Origin: Cerrena zonata
Taxonomy: Eukaryota > Basidiomycota > Agaricomycetes > Polyporales > Cerrenaceae
DNA: 64,000 bases
NCBI GenBank assembly: GCA_038087015.1
Contig: JASBNA010000002.1
Span: forward strand, 310,001-374,000
Direction: 5' to 3'
How positions within the stretch are numbered: the stretch's first letter is position 1; each line of letters opens with the position of its first letter. The position numbers and the translations under genes are program-made. The notes below the pieces were generated by a model, which did not search any database, was not told the DNA's origin, and saw nothing but the letters and a program-made list of their open reading frames with translations. Shown piece after piece: positions 10,552-21,463 of this stretch.

Positions 10552-12234
10552 TTATAGTTTAGAATAAACGCGAGCAAACTCGTGTTTAGCATCCTCCTTG
10601 ATCCTAGACACGAGTTTCTCCGCTATCTCAGTATCGACTCGGAAAGCAGCTTCCAACCCACCATCCAGCGAGGTATCCCATTGACCAAGCATGCCATTTT
10701 GACCAGGAATGTAAGCATTGTTTGATTGGAAGATCCGAACATATCGTTCAAATATCGAATTGGTATGGAATCGGACGTAACGAGTTCCTGCAAGTGGCGA
10801 GCCAGGTTGTAAGAAATCGCCGCCTCGTCTCCAGTCGATCAGATGACTAGAGTTGAAGGTAATTTCCCTGTCTGATGCAGGGAGGAGGTTTTGACAGAGA
10901 CCTCTCTGATAGGCTATGCGACATAGTTCGTTGTGGAAAGCGAGGTAGGTTGAGAGGAACTCCCGATCTCGGGTCTGTAGAGTGCCCGCTCTGATGCTCA
11001 TAGCAATCGTAGCGAGACAACGTTCGAAATGAAGCTCCCTATTCCTCGGACCGGCCCTAGGGGGTAACATTGGGAGCTCGAATGAGGGTGATGTGTGGTG
11101 AAGAGCGGCATTTCCGAACATAGCCACTGGGGCAAGTCCGGGGTTTCCTCTGTAATCGATGACGCTGACTACAGTGTCGATAGGCTGTCGGTCAGGATCA
11201 ATCTCAGATAGGATTGTGTTATGTTGGAGTATCATGTACGCTACGAGAACGTCCGGGCGCGATAGCTTGGCCATAGAAGCTTCCGTATGTTCGGGCAAAC
11301 CTGCTAAAGCACGCTTCATGAGCGTTTGGATGTGCGCGGGGCTAAACGTGATGTGGACTGGAGACGTCCGCTCAATGCTCTGTAACGCCGCGGGAATAAA
11401 TTCCTCTGGAGGTTTGGCGTCCCGCAAATGCTTCATTAAAGGAAGGAATTTCTCTGCGAGTTCTGGGTCGGAAGGTGGTGAGGGCAAGAATATTTTGTCA
11501 TGAACAGGAGGTGGGAGCTTCGAAATATCGGCGCCCCGATAAAAGTAGGCGATATATGTGGTGAACAGGTTGCCAATAAACCCATCACCTGTTATTAATG
11601 AATATTAGGGCGAGTTTGAATGTCACATAAATGAATATGCGATACCTAAGCCATGATGCCAGCATATAGTGTAGATAGTCTGACCTGTCTTACGCAGGTT
11701 AGTGAAGCGCACTCTAAGGAGTGGTTCATCTTCGTTGATGACATTGTGAACAGGTATGGGATCAATCCAAGGTTCGAACTCTTCGTCGGAGACCACTATT
11801 CAGACATATTTAGACACATCAGGCAAGAAGAGATGAGACAACGTACAAATAGGTCCTATCGGAAACTGTTCAGTTTCGTGATCATCAACGACGGAAACAG
11901 GGACCCCGCCATTGATCAACCTAATATACATATCACCCTTGCTATTGTCTGTGTCTGAATATTTGCAGAGTCGACCAGCAACTGGAGGGAAAACGCTAAG
12001 GGCTTTGGACAAAGCTACCTGATAACGATCCATGTCAACAGAGGTGGGTAATACCCAGGCACCAAGCATCTAGATGGAAACATGTATTAGTAGGATCATT
12101 CCAGTCAAAGATAAAATCAAACTGACAATAAAAGCAAGGACCAGTGTATCGGTGGGAGGGAAGACGATGATCTCTTTGCCCTCGCATCGTGTAGGAAGGG
12201 CAGGGCGAACGAGGAAACGTTGCTCGTTGGGCAT
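10552..12234 (-). CDS. BAHD-type acyltransferase (PF02458-like)
   Basis: A CoA-dependent O/N-acyltransferase of the transferase family that includes trichothecene acetyltransferases and plant BAHD enzymes. Four exons (12127..12234, 11847..12069, 11646..11795, 10552..11588) give 505 aa. The catalytic HxxxD motif reads HGLGD and is split by the third intron. The N-terminal half has VFPPVAGRL and RLINGGVPV, typical of the family. In the C-terminal half the family DFGWG motif is not obvious; the region RRGGDFLQPGSPLAGTRYVR occupies roughly the expected place, so this may be a divergent enzyme. The start is the ATG of MPNEQRFLVRP; the reading upstream begins only with GTG. The acyl acceptor cannot be told from sequence, and no biosynthetic neighbours suggest one. 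Confidence 0.85.
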
Positions 12235-13253
12235 GGTTCTGTGAAGGTCGTATAGATGGCTCCGGACGAGGTTCACCTGTCATACATATGTGCCTTTATA
12301 TACCCCTTGTGCGGACTTCCGTGGAAATTCAATGGAAACAGGCATGGTGTGATTCTGGACATACCTCCCAGTACACCGATACCTTATTCGGCATCCCATG
12401 GGCAAGATATGGAGAGAGCTAGATTTGCAATAAGCTAGTTTCCGGTAGTCGTTAGAGTATCCATAATTGAATTGGACGCCAAGCTGCAAATACTTTGAAG
12501 CATCAAAAAGATGTCAGCAGCGATCAAGGTCATAGTGCCCCCGACCCCGGCCCTTCTAAAGGAGATAGACAGCGGTAAAGAACCTGACATTTCAGAATTC
12601 ACATCTTGTTCTCTAGAGTCAAAATAGAGTACTAGCGCACGCCTAGTTACGTTCTAGATATGTACCGTGAACCCGATCAAGCCAAGTCTGTTCAGCGCGG
12701 ATAGTCACGGTGTATGTCGGTGTAGGATCGACCTTTACACAGTGATGTAAGAGCGTGCATCATTAGAAAAGAAGCATAGACCAAACACGAAGAAGTCCGC
12801 CGCAAGTGCTGCTTCACATCGCTTCCAAGATCGGTGCCAATTCGGTGTGATTGGGAACGCCGAGTAATCACTCGTGAGCGTGAACACTCGGTGTTACAGC
12901 ATAAACCGGTCCTCCGGTGAACGACACTGCCATGTACCTGAGTTCTGCACGTCCATCCACAGTACCTGCGGAGATTTCTGTTACTGAACAGGGTTGATCC
13001 TAGACTTAATGTCAACTGTTGTATGAGCTGCCATCATATGTGGGGATAGGACGCCGGGTGAAAAACTGTGTTTAGATAGTGGCCTTGCCTAGTCTGTTTC
13101 GTTTATTATCAAAACTGGGGTAGTTCGTCGATTGGAGATGTACGCTCTGATCATGTAGTTAATTCTGCACTTGCAGTTGGCCGAGTATTTGGGGAAATGA
13201 ATAACAAATTCACATTTTCATGTGAAAGACGCATTTTTCTTCAATCTTCTAAT
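12235..13253. other. Intergenic, no gene seen
   Basis: About 1 kb upstream of the acyltransferase. Frames on both strands (the longest is 107 codons on minus, 12692-13015) lack domain features. The part next to 12234 contains the acyltransferase TATA box. Confidence 0.5.
12295..12302 (-). promoter_or_regulatory. TATA box of the acyltransferase gene
   Basis: TATATAAA on the minus strand, about 60 bp before the ATG at 12234. The match and spacing suggest a core promoter element. Confidence 0.45.
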
Positions 13254-13654
13254 TCAAAATTCGATATCGCACCTGTCATGGGCAAGTACAGGTGACCACT
13301 CGTTCAGGTACTGCTGTAGCGACTCAATGGACGGCGATGAAGCGGGCACCTGGGTAGAATAAGAAGTGATTAGCCATGACAGATCATTGAGTTATCTTCG
13401 AGGGTCTCTGTCTCGGTAGTAAAAATACGCACTGTGTCTGGCTACGATAGCAAAAAAAGGGATGAGGTGACATGGCCGAAAAGTTAAAGCATGATTAACT
13501 TCTTTGTCTACTTACTAGGACTTCTTGAAGGCGTTGAGAAGAACGGGGATAGGGCTTTCGGTTGATGCGCTCGGTTAAGCTCAAAGACCTTTGTAATATC
13601 CCCCATTATACATGAGATATGGATATGGAATGTTGACCCGGGGTGTGAGGGCAT
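13254..13654 (-). CDS. Doubtful small multi-exon gene (about 64 aa)
   Basis: A chain of short exons gives an uninterrupted small protein: 13638..13654, 13516..13588, a 9-nt exon 13433..13441, and 13254..13349. The product would contain LTERINRKPYPRSSQRLQEV and end EWSPVLAHDRCDIEF. The introns at 13442..13515 (GTAAGT...CGTAG) and 13350..13432 (GTGCGT...CCCAG) look good, but the first donor (GTCAAC) is weak. I recognise no domain, and the protein has no CaaX end, so it is not a mating pheromone precursor. The frame being open across three junctions is the only support. Confidence 0.28.
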
Positions 13655-15372
13655 GAAAGCCTAAACTTGGAGACACAGTCAGTAGCAAGTCTGAGCCGGT
13701 AGCAGACTAGCAGCCCGAGAGCCTAACGTTTCGGATAATGCCGCGTAGTACCAGTAAGGTAAGTGTCTTTATTTCCCGGTCGTGTTGAGGTTGGTTCTAC
13801 GTCCACAAAGGCATGACACTGGGCGAATTGGAATCCTGGGCATCGGCGATTGGCTCACGGTTAGAAAAAGAGAGATAAAGTTGGTGACTGATCGAAGGGG
13901 ACCATCACTCCCCCGATCGATGATGTCTGAGCTCTCAGCTAAGCTTCAAGCAATAAGTAGTAGTGCTAGACGGCCAATTGCAGACCTTGTATGACTTGCT
14001 GAATGCTACAGTCTCAGGTCAAGGATACACGGGTCATGCTCCTACTACTCATCCGTAGGTATTTCAAAACACTTCATACATCGTGTATAGCAGCTCGTTT
14101 AGTAAGCGATCTTCTTGCCAGTGTTAACGAGGAAAGAAAGGTATCATCGCATGTTACAATAGGGAAGTTTATATAATATGTCAGTATAAAGCACTGACAT
14201 GGAAGGCTTCCGGCGGGATGTTAGTCGAGCTAATGCTTATTCCAGTTCGCCCAGCAGTGATCCTTCCTCGAAATGCTTGATTGTGATCGCTCGAGAGCTT
14301 GAGCCTGCTAAGAATAGTGCGACCTCCATGCGTCAATCTGAATATTCAAAGTGGGGCGTGCAATGGCGCCATACGCAGGTAAGCACTCGTATCGTAGAAG
14401 AATGCTCATCTGGAACGGATGGATTACCATGTACGTAAATACTGCCCTTGCGAACATGGAGAGAACATGAGGAAAGAGGCATGTGGTCAGAATCGAGATC
14501 TTAAACAAGGATGACATTATTCGATGATTGCCATTGGACATTGAAATCAGAGTGACTAGCACATATCATTGGTCTGTAAGTTAGTCTAAGGTAGGTCGGT
14601 CCCGAGTATGGAAACATGCCTTTATGCGAGTAGAACTTTAACTAGAAGTGCCTCTGACATACTGTGCCCAATCCGATTCGCTTATGGTATAGACGGGGCG
14701 CACAAGCAGCCTGATTGAAATTATACGAGAATTTCACCTCTGGGTGTATCGAGCAATATCTGAGTCGCATGTCAGGTAAGTAATTCTCACCGTGACAGAT
14801 AGTAAAGATCCCGGCCAGGAGTCATTAATGATGCATTGGACTAGTAAGAATATTTCATCAAAGTTCGTATTAGGCGTAGTAAACAAGAGCTAGAAATAAT
14901 ACTACACTGAGTACTCACTCTAAGAGTCCAAGGGTGAGCGTACCATCAAACAAGTGAGGCCTGGACGAAATTCAAATTGGAGGGAGCGCCATCAATGTGT
15001 GTGACATAATGTGACCAAAAGCAGGTGATCGACGCGTGCGCGACGAATTCGGCGGTACGCTAATCTGGTCTAAGACTGTCGCAATCGAGGTCGGAAATGA
15101 CGAACAGAGGAGATTCTTGCGTATCTCGTCCATGATGCACTGATCCATTTCTATTTAACAGCCCTACAGCCAGTCATGCCCCTACATGCTGCAAACACCA
15201 GTGATGGGGGATTTCAAATGCGAATGGCGTGAAGTGCTCGCTATTCGAAGTCAAGGTGGCAAATATGTGCTCGAAGGAAGAAGGACCGTCAATACATAGC
15301 GATGCCCGTGGTCTTGTCTGTCCCATCATAAGATCCTTCCTAAGCGCGAATTCCAATTTCTCCAGAGTATAC
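13655..15372. other. Intergenic, gene-poor stretch
   Basis: About 1.7 kb with only short frames and no recognisable coding pattern on either strand. It contains one ACGCGT at 15032-15037. I could not assemble any multi-exon gene here, nor see a transposon, terminal repeat or RNA gene. Confidence 0.5.
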
Positions 15373-16515
15373 ATGGAACACAGACCAAACATCCCTGGCT
15401 CTCAGCCTCACCATAGCAATTCCAGCGGCTCCAATATACCGCGCAGAAGATCACATAGTCAACCAGTTCCGCCGCCACCAATTGCTGGGCCGAGTTATAG
15501 GGCAAGTTGCGCACTGCATGATTCTTCGGAGGAGCGCATGACGTCCTGACAAGACACCCCAGACCACAGAACAATTTGATTTTAGCTTCCAGTCGCCATT
15601 CGGGACGTCCCCTGAGCTGGAATACGACGAAGACCTCTTCAGACACTTCATGTCAATGTCGGATGATCAGCACGAACACCATCAGACCGCGGGATTTCCC
15701 TCATTCCCACCTCCACCTCCTCCACCTGTCCCAGACCAAATGTCCAATCAACAAGGTGTTAACCCCCTCGTCACACAGACGTTCCTCGCTTGGCTGCAAT
15801 ACGTCCACCTACAAAACCAATTAGCTCAGACCCAACCGTCCCAATCGTCGCAGCAACAAGCACAACAGCCGCAAATACAGCCGCAAACTTCGTTACAACA
15901 GCATCAAGCCCAATTCCCCCTCTCCGCTCAGACAGGGCCGCCGCAGACATCTCAGAACATATTTCAACCTAGTACCTCACAGAGCGGACCAAGGGTCACA
16001 GCTCAAGCACAAGTACGGACATCACCGTCTGTTGGGGCTTCAGACACACCCTCACCAGATGGGGGAGAGCCGGTAGAGGGGGAGTCTCTAGCCATCACAG
16101 AGGATAAGCGACGGCGAAATACTGCAGCTTCAGGTGAGTCTCACGTGACAAGTTAAGAGGAGGAGAACTGAAGAGTATGTCACGCATTATAGCACGATTC
16201 CGAGTCAAGAAGAAGCAATGGACACTCAACTTAGAGCGTTCAATATCTGACCTGTCTGGCCGTGTAGAAGAGCTAGAACGGGAGGCCGCAGAACTACGAC
16301 GAGAGAATGGTTGGCTGAAGGAGATCGTAATGCTGAAGAGCAAACGGTTCGGAGGGTCAGTACCAGAGCTCGGACCAAACACGTCTCAGTCAGGATCGGA
16401 TTCGGGTTCAACGGAAGGCCCTAGTACGAGTGTAGACAGAAGCGGCGAAAATGACAAGGACGATGACAGTACGACGTCGGGAAAGGACAAGGGCAAAGAA
16501 AGAGCGCATTCTTGA
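15373..16515 (+). CDS. bZIP transcription factor (MetR/Cys3/GCN4-like basic region)
   Basis: A DNA-binding regulator of 340 aa in three exons (15373..15501, 15563..16133, 16193..16515). The N-terminal half is Pro-, Gln- and Ser-rich (a run of seven prolines, then many Gln-rich stretches), as in activation domains. The C-terminal bZIP starts at EDKRRRNTAASARFRVKKKQ and runs into a leucine zipper with heptads through LERSISDLSGRVEELEREAA. The basic region is of the kind found in sulfur regulators of the Cys3/MetR group and Gcn4-like factors; which pathway it controls is not shown. The first intron (15502..15562, 61 nt) begins GCAAGT and ends CCCCAG after CTGAC, so it is a GC-AG intron. It must be removed because the frame otherwise stops. 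Upstream exons could exist. Confidence 0.88.
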
Positions 16516-17380
16516 ATGATGGATATACCATGCTTGATATATATACCTATCTACACACTATGCTCTTCTCATAAGCGAATTCCGAATTGCTGTATTGCAT
16601 CCAATCCCAAGACTCAGCGAATTCCGAATTCCTCTGGAGGTACGATCAGACTGCTTCCCGATTAGGAAATGAAGGTGGGACATCTGATCAAGAACCCAAC
16701 AGTTCCAAAAGTGTATCGGCCGAGACGGTTTTTGCTCTTCTCTAACCCAAAGAAAATTGCGGCGCAGACAGGGGTCGCAACATTCGCAAGAAGTGATGTC
16801 ATTAGATATATTGTCCAACTCGGGACAACGGTAGAAAAGTAGTATCGAAGATGACTTGATGTTTGGATCACATTTCCATGGACAAACACGGACCCACTTG
16901 TATCTTGTAAGTTTGAGTACTCACGCACGTATCGTTGCTTCTGTATTCTGCTCAGTTGGTACTTCAACCGACCAAGCTGGTTTTCTGGCGCACTCAATAG
17001 TAGGTCTAGAGAGGATGCTTACCTTTCTAGGGGAAATTTTAATTCAACGACCTGTGTCAGGTAAAATCACCTGTCATCATGATCAAGATTCGAGAGAAGT
17101 TATGGAAGTCTCTGGATGAAACCCTGGCTGCCTTCCATATCATACCTACGTAGAATGTTATATATAAAACGTTGAATGCACAAACCCTCGCAGTAAGGTC
17201 TCGAGCTTGAGGCTGAGCTTGAACTTGATACTTGTCGGGTCGATTGCCATTTGCGGGAAGCCGTGCCGAGAAAGCGTGATGTCACTTCCCCAACACAAAA
17301 TACGGATGCCGGCGAGTTCGGTCTGGGGTAGAGCCTGCTCATCGTCTCGGACGTTCTCCTCTCCTTCCCCTCATTCCATC
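16516..17380. other. Intergenic with a short direct repeat
   Basis: About 860 bp between the bZIP and Nudix genes. The 15-mer AGCGAATTCCGAATT occurs at 16574-16588 and 16616-16630. A 111-codon minus-strand frame (16662-16997) has no recognised domain and crosses no sensible exon boundary, so I do not call it a gene. Confidence 0.5.
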
Positions 17381-19113
17381 ATGTCGGCCGCGCAGGGTAT
17401 GTTTTTTCTATCAGTCTATCCCGGTTATCACTGAATAGTTATCTTGCAGAGCATCCTTCCGCAATCCCCTTGCTGTCTCGAGCGCTCCATCAAATCCGCT
17501 CGACACCTCCAAGAATCATTTCTTCTCCTGCCACGCGTATGTTCAGTTTGGCAGCTTCTATTCAATATCGAGTTAAGTTAACCTAGAAATGTACTTGCCT
17601 TGGACGTACTAGAACCGAGACGTGCAGCGGTCGCATTGATCATCCGTGTTTCACCTCCGCCCAACTTCCCAATCACCTCAGACAATACATCAACACCTAC
17701 ATCGTCCCCAGCTCTAACCGAGTTCTTCCAACAGGACTGGGTGAATGCTCCAGGTGCTAGACCTGAGATTCTTTTCTTGCGGAGAGAACGCCCAGACGGT
17801 TCAGATGGTGGAAGAATGAGTGGGATCGGCCCTGGGTCGTCGGAAGCCCATGTTGCATTCCCTGGTATGTAGACATGTCCTCTACGTCATTTTCAGCTGT
17901 TAAAAAGTGTATCAGGTGGGCGAACAGAAGACGGTGACGAAGGAGGCATGTACACTGGTGAGTCGATCAATTTTCTGCTCACGAGACCAGAAACTAACAG
18001 TCACATCGACATCACTTCCAGCCATGCGACAAACTTGGGAAGAGATCGGTTTAGATCTCGCTGAAAATGCGTACACTGCCGTTGGTCAATTGGATGACCG
18101 AGAAATCACGACCTCCCTCGGGAAACGACTACTAATGATCCTCTCTCCATATGTATTTCTACAACTGACTCCTCACACGACTTCTGTCGATCCCGCCTCC
18201 GGTACCACCTTACATTGGGTTCCCTTCTCAGAACTTCTCCCGGAAAGCGTTTTGGCTGGGAATAGTAGCAAGCATGTTCTTCATGAACGGAAACCAAGAT
18301 GGTCAAACGTTACCGTGGATGCGTCATCACGACTCGCTCCCCGGCATTCAACCGTCTTGCGTCTTCTCATGAGACTTCTTGTGGGAAGCATGAAATTCCC
18401 CGCCATTGTCATTGATACTTCATATCCCACCGATGTGCACACAATTGGCAGTCCGTCGATAGATGGCAAGGCTACCGACGAAAAACGTGGGCAGGTCGAA
18501 CAAGGCAGTCACCTCTCGAATCTCGGAAGACACAGTTCACTTTCGAAGCTGCGACCTCGTCGCCGGCGTCAGGAACTTAAGCTTTGGGGCTTGTCCCTCG
18601 GAATGACACTGGATCTTCTTGCGTACATGGCACCCCCTGTGTTATCCTCTGCTGAAGGTTCAAGGAGAGGATCACTTCTACCCCCAGATTCCGAAACCGA
18701 AGCAATGGGTGTCCCAGCCATGGCACCTAGCCTCACAAGCGTATTCCCGAGATTCTCGTATCCCGATGTCAACTTCTGGATATGGTGAGATAGTTAAGTT
18801 CATTGTGGTATTGACTTGGGCTAATATCAATATTTTTAGGGTGTTCGGCAAGCGGTATCGTGAAGTCGTTCGGGGCTGGGAAGCTAGTGTTCGTGCTGGT
18901 GGTGTCAATGATCGAAGGTTGGTATCCTTATCCCCTACGTTCCTCAGTCTCTAATTTACTCATGATGCCACTTTTAGGATCAACTGGACAGGCTCTGCGC
19001 TCAACACTTTCTACGCTGCGGTGCGAAAGGCCCTTCTGCTTGTGATTGTGGTTCGAGCTATTTTTGTCCTTATAGGACTCGTCCTGGGTGGATGGTTCCT
19101 TTTCTTCCGGTAG
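17381..19113 (+). CDS. Nudix hydrolase with C-terminal membrane anchor
   Basis: A Nudix-superfamily hydrolase of the coenzyme-A/diphosphate type (NUDT7/8/Pcd1-like). Seven exons (17381..17396, 17450..17536, 17613..17864, 17916..17957, 18022..18784, 18840..18917, 18978..19113) give 457 aa. The Nudix box is spread over three exons: FPGGRTEDGDEGGMY then TAMRQTWEEIGLDLAE. The family's usual REU core appears as RQTWEE, with the metal-binding Glu pair kept. Upstream is RRAAVALIIRVSPPP, the first strand of the fold. Unusual for the family are a long Ser/Arg-rich linker after the catalytic core and a C-terminal hydrophobic helix (LLLVIVVRAIFVLIGLVLGG) just before the stop, which suggests a tail-anchored or membrane-bound enzyme. 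Substrate preference is inferred only from overall similarity. Confidence 0.85.
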
Positions 19114-19485
19114 ACTAATCCAGTCCATGTTATTTCTTTTCATACACGTTCTATCTCTTCGGCATAAGCTGGATTCTTTGGGGCATCTGCTTTGGACTGG
19201 GCTCATTTCTGTAGTAATTCTTTGGACATGTTTGTTTGTTTGTATTTTGCTTTGTTCAAATCTATCTGCTCACACTGCCTTGAGTCACCGAAACGATCTG
19301 AATGCAGATTTACAAGACATTGAGCGCTTTTACTTCTAGAACACCATCTTCATAGCGTAAGCCTGTCAATTAGTGAGCTAGTGTACATCAATGAGATTGA
19401 ATGTCATGGCGAGAGAACTTACACGTAGTATTGTCCAAAGTAACATATAGGTGTATAATCTATTCATCCCGCCTGCCCGCCTCGA
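19114..19485. other. Intergenic between convergent genes
   Basis: About 370 bp between the Nudix stop and the F-box gene stop. It should hold both 3' untranslated regions. A T-rich segment at about 19200-19260 is the only compositional feature. Confidence 0.5.
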
Positions 19486-21018
19486 TTACTGTAGCATACC
19501 CCCTTGACTAGCCCACGGTAAGGTACGGAGACTCTCGCTGTCTATCCAGGTAGTTGGCCGTTCCGAAAGGGGTAAATCTATGAGAACCGGGCCTTGTTCG
19601 CCATTGTCTGACCTCGAAAACTTCCACAGCTTTTCAGTTTCCTGAGTTCCGAAGTGAATATACACTTGATGCAAAGCTGGGATTGAGGTGTACAGATCTC
19701 TCGCCATCTGATCCGTTTCGGGTCCGCCATGAGAGAGCCACGCTTTGTACACCTTACCAGGTGGGACTTTCCATGATAGGAAAGCGAGCTCGAGGTAAGG
19801 TACATGCAGCTTTGTCCATTCCATCCGAAGCTTATCCTTTCATTACCGTTAGTATTCTAGATCAAATGTCAAATATACATAGACATCTCACCCAAAACAT
19901 CTCGGAATCCGACTCTGGGCGAATATTAGAAATGTTGATCGTAACCCGGAGTTGTGTCCAGGGTACATTAGTCTCAAAAAGCTTCCCAAGATGAGTCAAC
20001 ATGTGCATGTTGTAAGACGCAAGATGAATCTCCATCACGGCAGGACTATAGTCATGGTTGATTCGTTGCAACATGCGATGCCAACCAGTCTCTGAGGGCA
20101 CTATCCTCAACGACGAGATGGGACACTGGAGAGCCAACGTCCAGATATTGGTTGCCGAAGCTGATATGTAGTCCAATTTCGTCCAGGGAGAATGGGCAGG
20201 CTGCTCCTGATTTAGTGAGTGGTATTCTTCTGCTTCCTGTTCCTTTGGAGACCCGAGTGCGTCGTGAAAGGAGAGCTTTCGAAGATTTGGAAAGGCTTTC
20301 GTGAGTTTGCGTGTTGAGATGAAACCGACATTCCTGAGATTTCGGAGGGAAAGGAGATGGACACGGGGACATTGGAAGTCGAGGTCTCGTATCTGAACAT
20401 CACATGTCCGAAGGACCTCGAGAGTAGCACAAAAGTTCTTGATGAGTTGTACTAATTCATATTTGTAGCTTGACGAAACGGATATGTTCAAGACTACCAG
20501 CGGTGCTTTGATCCTTTGCAATACATTACACAGAAGGTCGTATTTTGATTTAATGCGGAGATCTCGAAGAGTGCTGAGATTGACCACAGCTTCAACGAAA
20601 TCATCACTTGATAGCAATGTGTCCGAGTCGTCATCTTCGATGCCCAACCGACGGACTTTGGTCGAATTTTCCAAGATTCCTGTTATCAACCAAATATCGT
20701 TGTCGTTCAAGGAGTGTGAGTTAACGGCCAGCGTGCGGATATGAGCACATCGATCTATACCGCCGGATAGGGAAAGTATCTTGAGAATGTTGTAGTAGTT
20801 GTAACGGTGTAGCTCAATCGGAAAACCGAGGAGCACCGACCATCCGGCGCGGTACAGAATAGGGTGCACGCGCATCATCCTACTAACATCTGCACGGTTG
20901 TCCAGACACCGTAAAATGTATAGCAAAATGTCATAATTGAGGGTGGGGACCTCCTTTGTCACAGAACCCCTGGAGTAACTATCAGACATTGTATAATCGA
21001 AGATGAAGATACTTACAT
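19486..21018 (-). CDS. F-box/LRR-like protein, copy A of a tandem pair
   Basis: A probable substrate-recognition subunit of SCF-type ubiquitin ligases, of the kind expanded in Agaricomycetes. Coding exons 21017..21018, 19892..20969 and 19486..19830 give 474 aa. The N-terminal PTLNYDILLYILRCL resembles a degenerate F-box, followed by weak leucine-rich repeat-like units (DFQCPRVHLLSLRNLRNVGF, KAFPNLRKLSFHD). By comparison with copy B the start codon is AT in the first exon plus G in the second, split by the intron 20970..21016. The alternative is the ATG at 20989, inside that intron, giving MSDSYSRGSVTK. About half the residues match copy B, including MMR.H..LYRAGWSVLLGFPIE and LHQVYIHFG. Confidence 0.75.
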
Positions 21019-21463
21019 GATGGTGTTGGGATAAAGTCTTGAAGCTTGAAGTGTTGGTTGCTGTCTTACCGACAGGCAATGACGAAGTCGTAGATACTCT
21101 ACGTAAGACCAAACACGTAGTACTTCCCGTGGATATATTTCCAATTAAAGACGTGACTCGGAAGACACCGACGATATTCCACCAAAGCCCGACCCGGATT
21201 CAACTACACCCACTCAAGCCCACTCATCAACCTAATTTGAGAAACACTCGCTGGTTTACATCAAAACAATTTACATAAAGTCAACTATAATTCCAAGATC
21301 CTTGTCTACAAAACATATGGATCGCCATTTCCTTCAACACTTCCGTGAATATTCCCGTAACATTTGGTTTCGATAGTTACAAACTTGACCGAGAAACGTG
21401 CACATGTTCTTTCTCATAAACATGTCTCAAATAGCATCCTGGCCCGCGAAATGTTCTTCCAGC
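21019..21463. other. Spacer between the two F-box copies
   Basis: About 445 bp holding the promoter of copy A and the 3' end of copy B. No further gene or repeat is seen. Confidence 0.5.

Noticed and set aside
12692..13015. 107-codon minus-strand frame
   Set aside because: Arg/Ser/Cys-rich but no repeat, finger or other motif; composition like non-coding sequence.
16574..16630. 15-bp direct repeat as target-site duplication of a mobile element
   Set aside because: Copies are only 42 bp apart with no terminal repeats or element between them.
16662..16997. 111-codon minus-strand frame with some hydrophobic residues
   Set aside because: No domain recognised and no neighbouring exons can be joined; likely chance.
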